Origin: Vibrio sonorensis
GTDB lineage: Bacteria > Pseudomonadota > Gammaproteobacteria > Enterobacterales > Vibrionaceae
DNA length: 64,000 bases
Direction: 5' to 3'
NCBI RefSeq assembly: GCF_001854765.1
Contig: NZ_LJJE01000070.1
Span: forward strand, 124,001-188,000
The translations under genes and the position numbers were made by a program. The notes under the pieces are model-generated. The model was not told the DNA's origin. It saw only the letters and a program-made list of their open reading frames with translations, and did no database searches. This document shows, piece after piece, positions 63,793 to 64,000 of the stretch. How positions within the stretch are numbered: the first letter of the stretch is position 1; the number at the start of each line of letters is the position of its first letter.

Positions 63793-64000
63793 AAGTAAGT
63801 CCATTCTGTTTGTAGCATCAGAAGTAGAAGGAATCGTCAAAAGTGGAGGCTTAGCCGATGTGGCTAAGGCTCTGCCTGAGGCGCTAAAAAAACAAGGTCA
63901 AGATGTCAGAAGCGTTATCCCTGCTTATCGACAAGTCTTGGAAAGTGAAGCTGGTGAATCGGTGTTAAATACCGAGTTAACCCATTGGCCCCATACTCCT
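63782..64000 (+). CDS. glgA: Glycogen synthase (3' end outside window)
   Basis: Adds glucose from ADP-glucose to glycogen. Only the first 73 codons are visible, out of a usual 480 or so. It begins at TTG 63782 ([17 protein letters not shown]) with AAGGAG 7 bases upstream, inside the end of glgC. The ADP-glucose-binding motif [16 protein letters not shown] is present near residue 19, followed by VRSVIPAYR. The overlap and the TTG start suggest that its level is set by translation of glgC. Confidence 0.95.
   Translation, partial: MATESKSILFVASEVEGIVKSGGLADVAKALPEALKKQGQDVRSVIPAYRQVLESEAGESVLNTELTHWPHTP

Overview
The window is 64 kb of core chromosome from a gammaproteobacterium, almost certainly a Vibrio. 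The basis is protein-level recognition: Vibrio-like RNase E, LapB, PlsX/Fab, DUF2989 and YnhF proteins, with a gene order that resembles vibrio chromosome 1 from memory. Base composition looks moderate throughout. I see no insertion sequence, prophage, integrase, CRISPR array, rRNA or tRNA. About 60 protein genes are supported. Two are cut by the window edges: lon at the left (5' end missing) and glgA at the right (3' end missing).

Layout. 1-10.5 kb (+ strand): protein quality control and nucleoid/translation genes (lon, hupB, ppiD, a ComEA-like gene, cmk, rpsA, ihfB, lapA-lapB, pyrF). 10.5-20.5 kb: miaE and an unknown coiled-coil gene (minus), cysB, a methyltransferase, a three-gene ABC importer of the tryptophan/aromatic type, then mutarotase and gapA (minus) and msrB. 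20.5-37.5 kb: mixed metabolic genes (DUF2989 lipoprotein, yeaC, ansA, sppA, fadH with a clear FadR operator, purU, yoaA-tsaB-slp-hydrolase-fadD, rnd, a SulP transporter). 37.8-53.7 kb: rne with its long leader, diverging from rluC; yceF; then the yceD-rpmF-plsX-fabH-fabD-fabG-acpP-fabF block running into the overlapping pabC-mltG-tmk-holB-tatD set. 53.7-64 kb: ptsG, two outer-membrane beta-barrel-like proteins, a metP/metS transporter pair, a YnhF-type 29-residue membrane protein, a patatin, a GGDEF protein and glgC-glgA.

How the genes work together. The yceD-to-fabF block makes phospholipid precursors and fatty acids. fadD and fadH degrade fatty acids, and fadH carries a FadR-type operator. 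lapA/lapB control LPS synthesis. lon, ppiD and sppA serve protein quality control. rne, rnd, rluC, miaE, tsaB, rpsA and rpmF serve RNA metabolism and translation. ptsG, gapA, the mutarotase and glgCA handle glucose uptake, glycolysis and glycogen storage.

The strongest unusual signal is technical. Twelve genes, among them essential or near-essential ones (fabG) and conserved ones (fadD, rluC, ptsG, purU, sppA), have broken reading frames at 14 sites. Every break fits loss of one base (two in ptsG), mostly from a short run of identical bases. Putting back the predicted bases gives each gene a length divisible by three and close to its family length. This looks like sequencing or consensus error, not gene decay. 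Among real biology, the items most worth checking are an SD-masking hairpin before the methyltransferase, GGA-loop hairpins in the rpsA leader, a possible 35-residue membrane peptide at 58032-58139, a duplicated motif in the RNase E tail, and several uncharacterised small genes. I did not find a convincing new multi-gene system.
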